From NCBI GenBank assembly GCA_027604505.1, contig JADIIX010000097.1, forward strand, positions 19,930-83,929: a stretch of 64,000 nucleotides of DNA. Reading direction: 5' to 3'. This DNA is from Gonapodya sp. JEL0774. Lineage: Eukaryota; Monoblepharomycota; Monoblepharidomycetes; Monoblepharidales; Gonapodyaceae. The translations under genes were made by a program, and so were the position numbers. Under the pieces are notes generated by a model. It was given only the letters and a program-made list of their open reading frames with translations. It was not told the DNA's origin and made no database searches. This document shows positions 63,941-64,000 of this stretch, in pieces; the stretch's first letter is position 1; each line of letters opens with the position of its first letter.

Positions 63941-63990
63941 GGGGTACCCCACATGGGGTGGCGCCTCCTGGGGTGTTTCGCCACCACCCC
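63941..63990. repeat. Cluster of GGGGT/ACCCC inverted repeats
   Basis: GGGGTACCCC is a perfect 10-bp palindrome at 63941-63950, followed by further GGGGTG copies. A GGTGGCG arm near 63957 can pair with CGCCACC near 63979. It lies about 210-260 bp upstream of the RING/TRAF start and may be a promoter element. Confidence 0.4.
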
Positions 63991-64000
63991 AAATGAGAAT

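Overview
This window is nuclear DNA from a eukaryote, almost certainly a fungus. Nearly every gene is broken by short GT-AG introns, mostly 50-120 bp, and the gene content is fungal: a two-finger GATA factor, a bZIP factor, CCZ1, an Mtr10/TNPO3-type importin, BRR2, NatB catalytic subunit, LITAF-type and cytochrome b561/DOMON proteins. A p31comet-like checkpoint protein and bacterial-looking families (YcnI/DUF1775, a D-Ala-D-Ala ligase-like enzyme) point to an early-diverging, perhaps zoosporic, lineage rather than a yeast. That placement is inference. All gene models were built by hand from reading frames, splice consensus and phase agreement. Exon edges are predictions, not transcript data.

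Left part (1-15.4 kb): the tail of an unrecognised gene; two tandem secreted YcnI-like copper-binding-type proteins that share a promoter element; an unrecognised protein on the minus strand; an SRSF10-like SR splicing factor with two microexons; a p31comet homologue; a long low-complexity coiled-coil protein; and an alpha/beta hydrolase.

Middle (15.7-41.3 kb): a transportin-SR type importin and CCZ1 are divergently arranged, followed by the 2254-residue spliceosomal helicase BRR2. On the minus strand lies the most striking locus: a SAM methyltransferase and a D-Ala-D-Ala ligase-like ATP-grasp enzyme that splice in phase into one predicted 933-residue protein. A bZIP factor follows, with a cluster of palindromes just upstream, then a single-pass membrane protein carrying about nine copies of a helical repeat I do not recognise.

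Right part (42.4-64 kb): a tandem duplication of DOMON-cytochrome b561 ferric/cupric-reductase-type proteins with near-identical exon structure, a LITAF-like protein, a threonine aldolase, a two-finger GATA factor, NatB NAA20, a DUF2415-type WD40 protein, mitochondrial ATP synthase alpha, and a RING/TRAF-zinc-finger protein ending in a ubiquitin-like domain.

Functional links: three splicing-related genes (SR protein, SR-protein importin, BRR2) fall within 25 kb, and the YcnI pair plus the b561/DOMON pair suggest surface metal handling. No tRNA, rRNA, transposon or CRISPR array was recognised.
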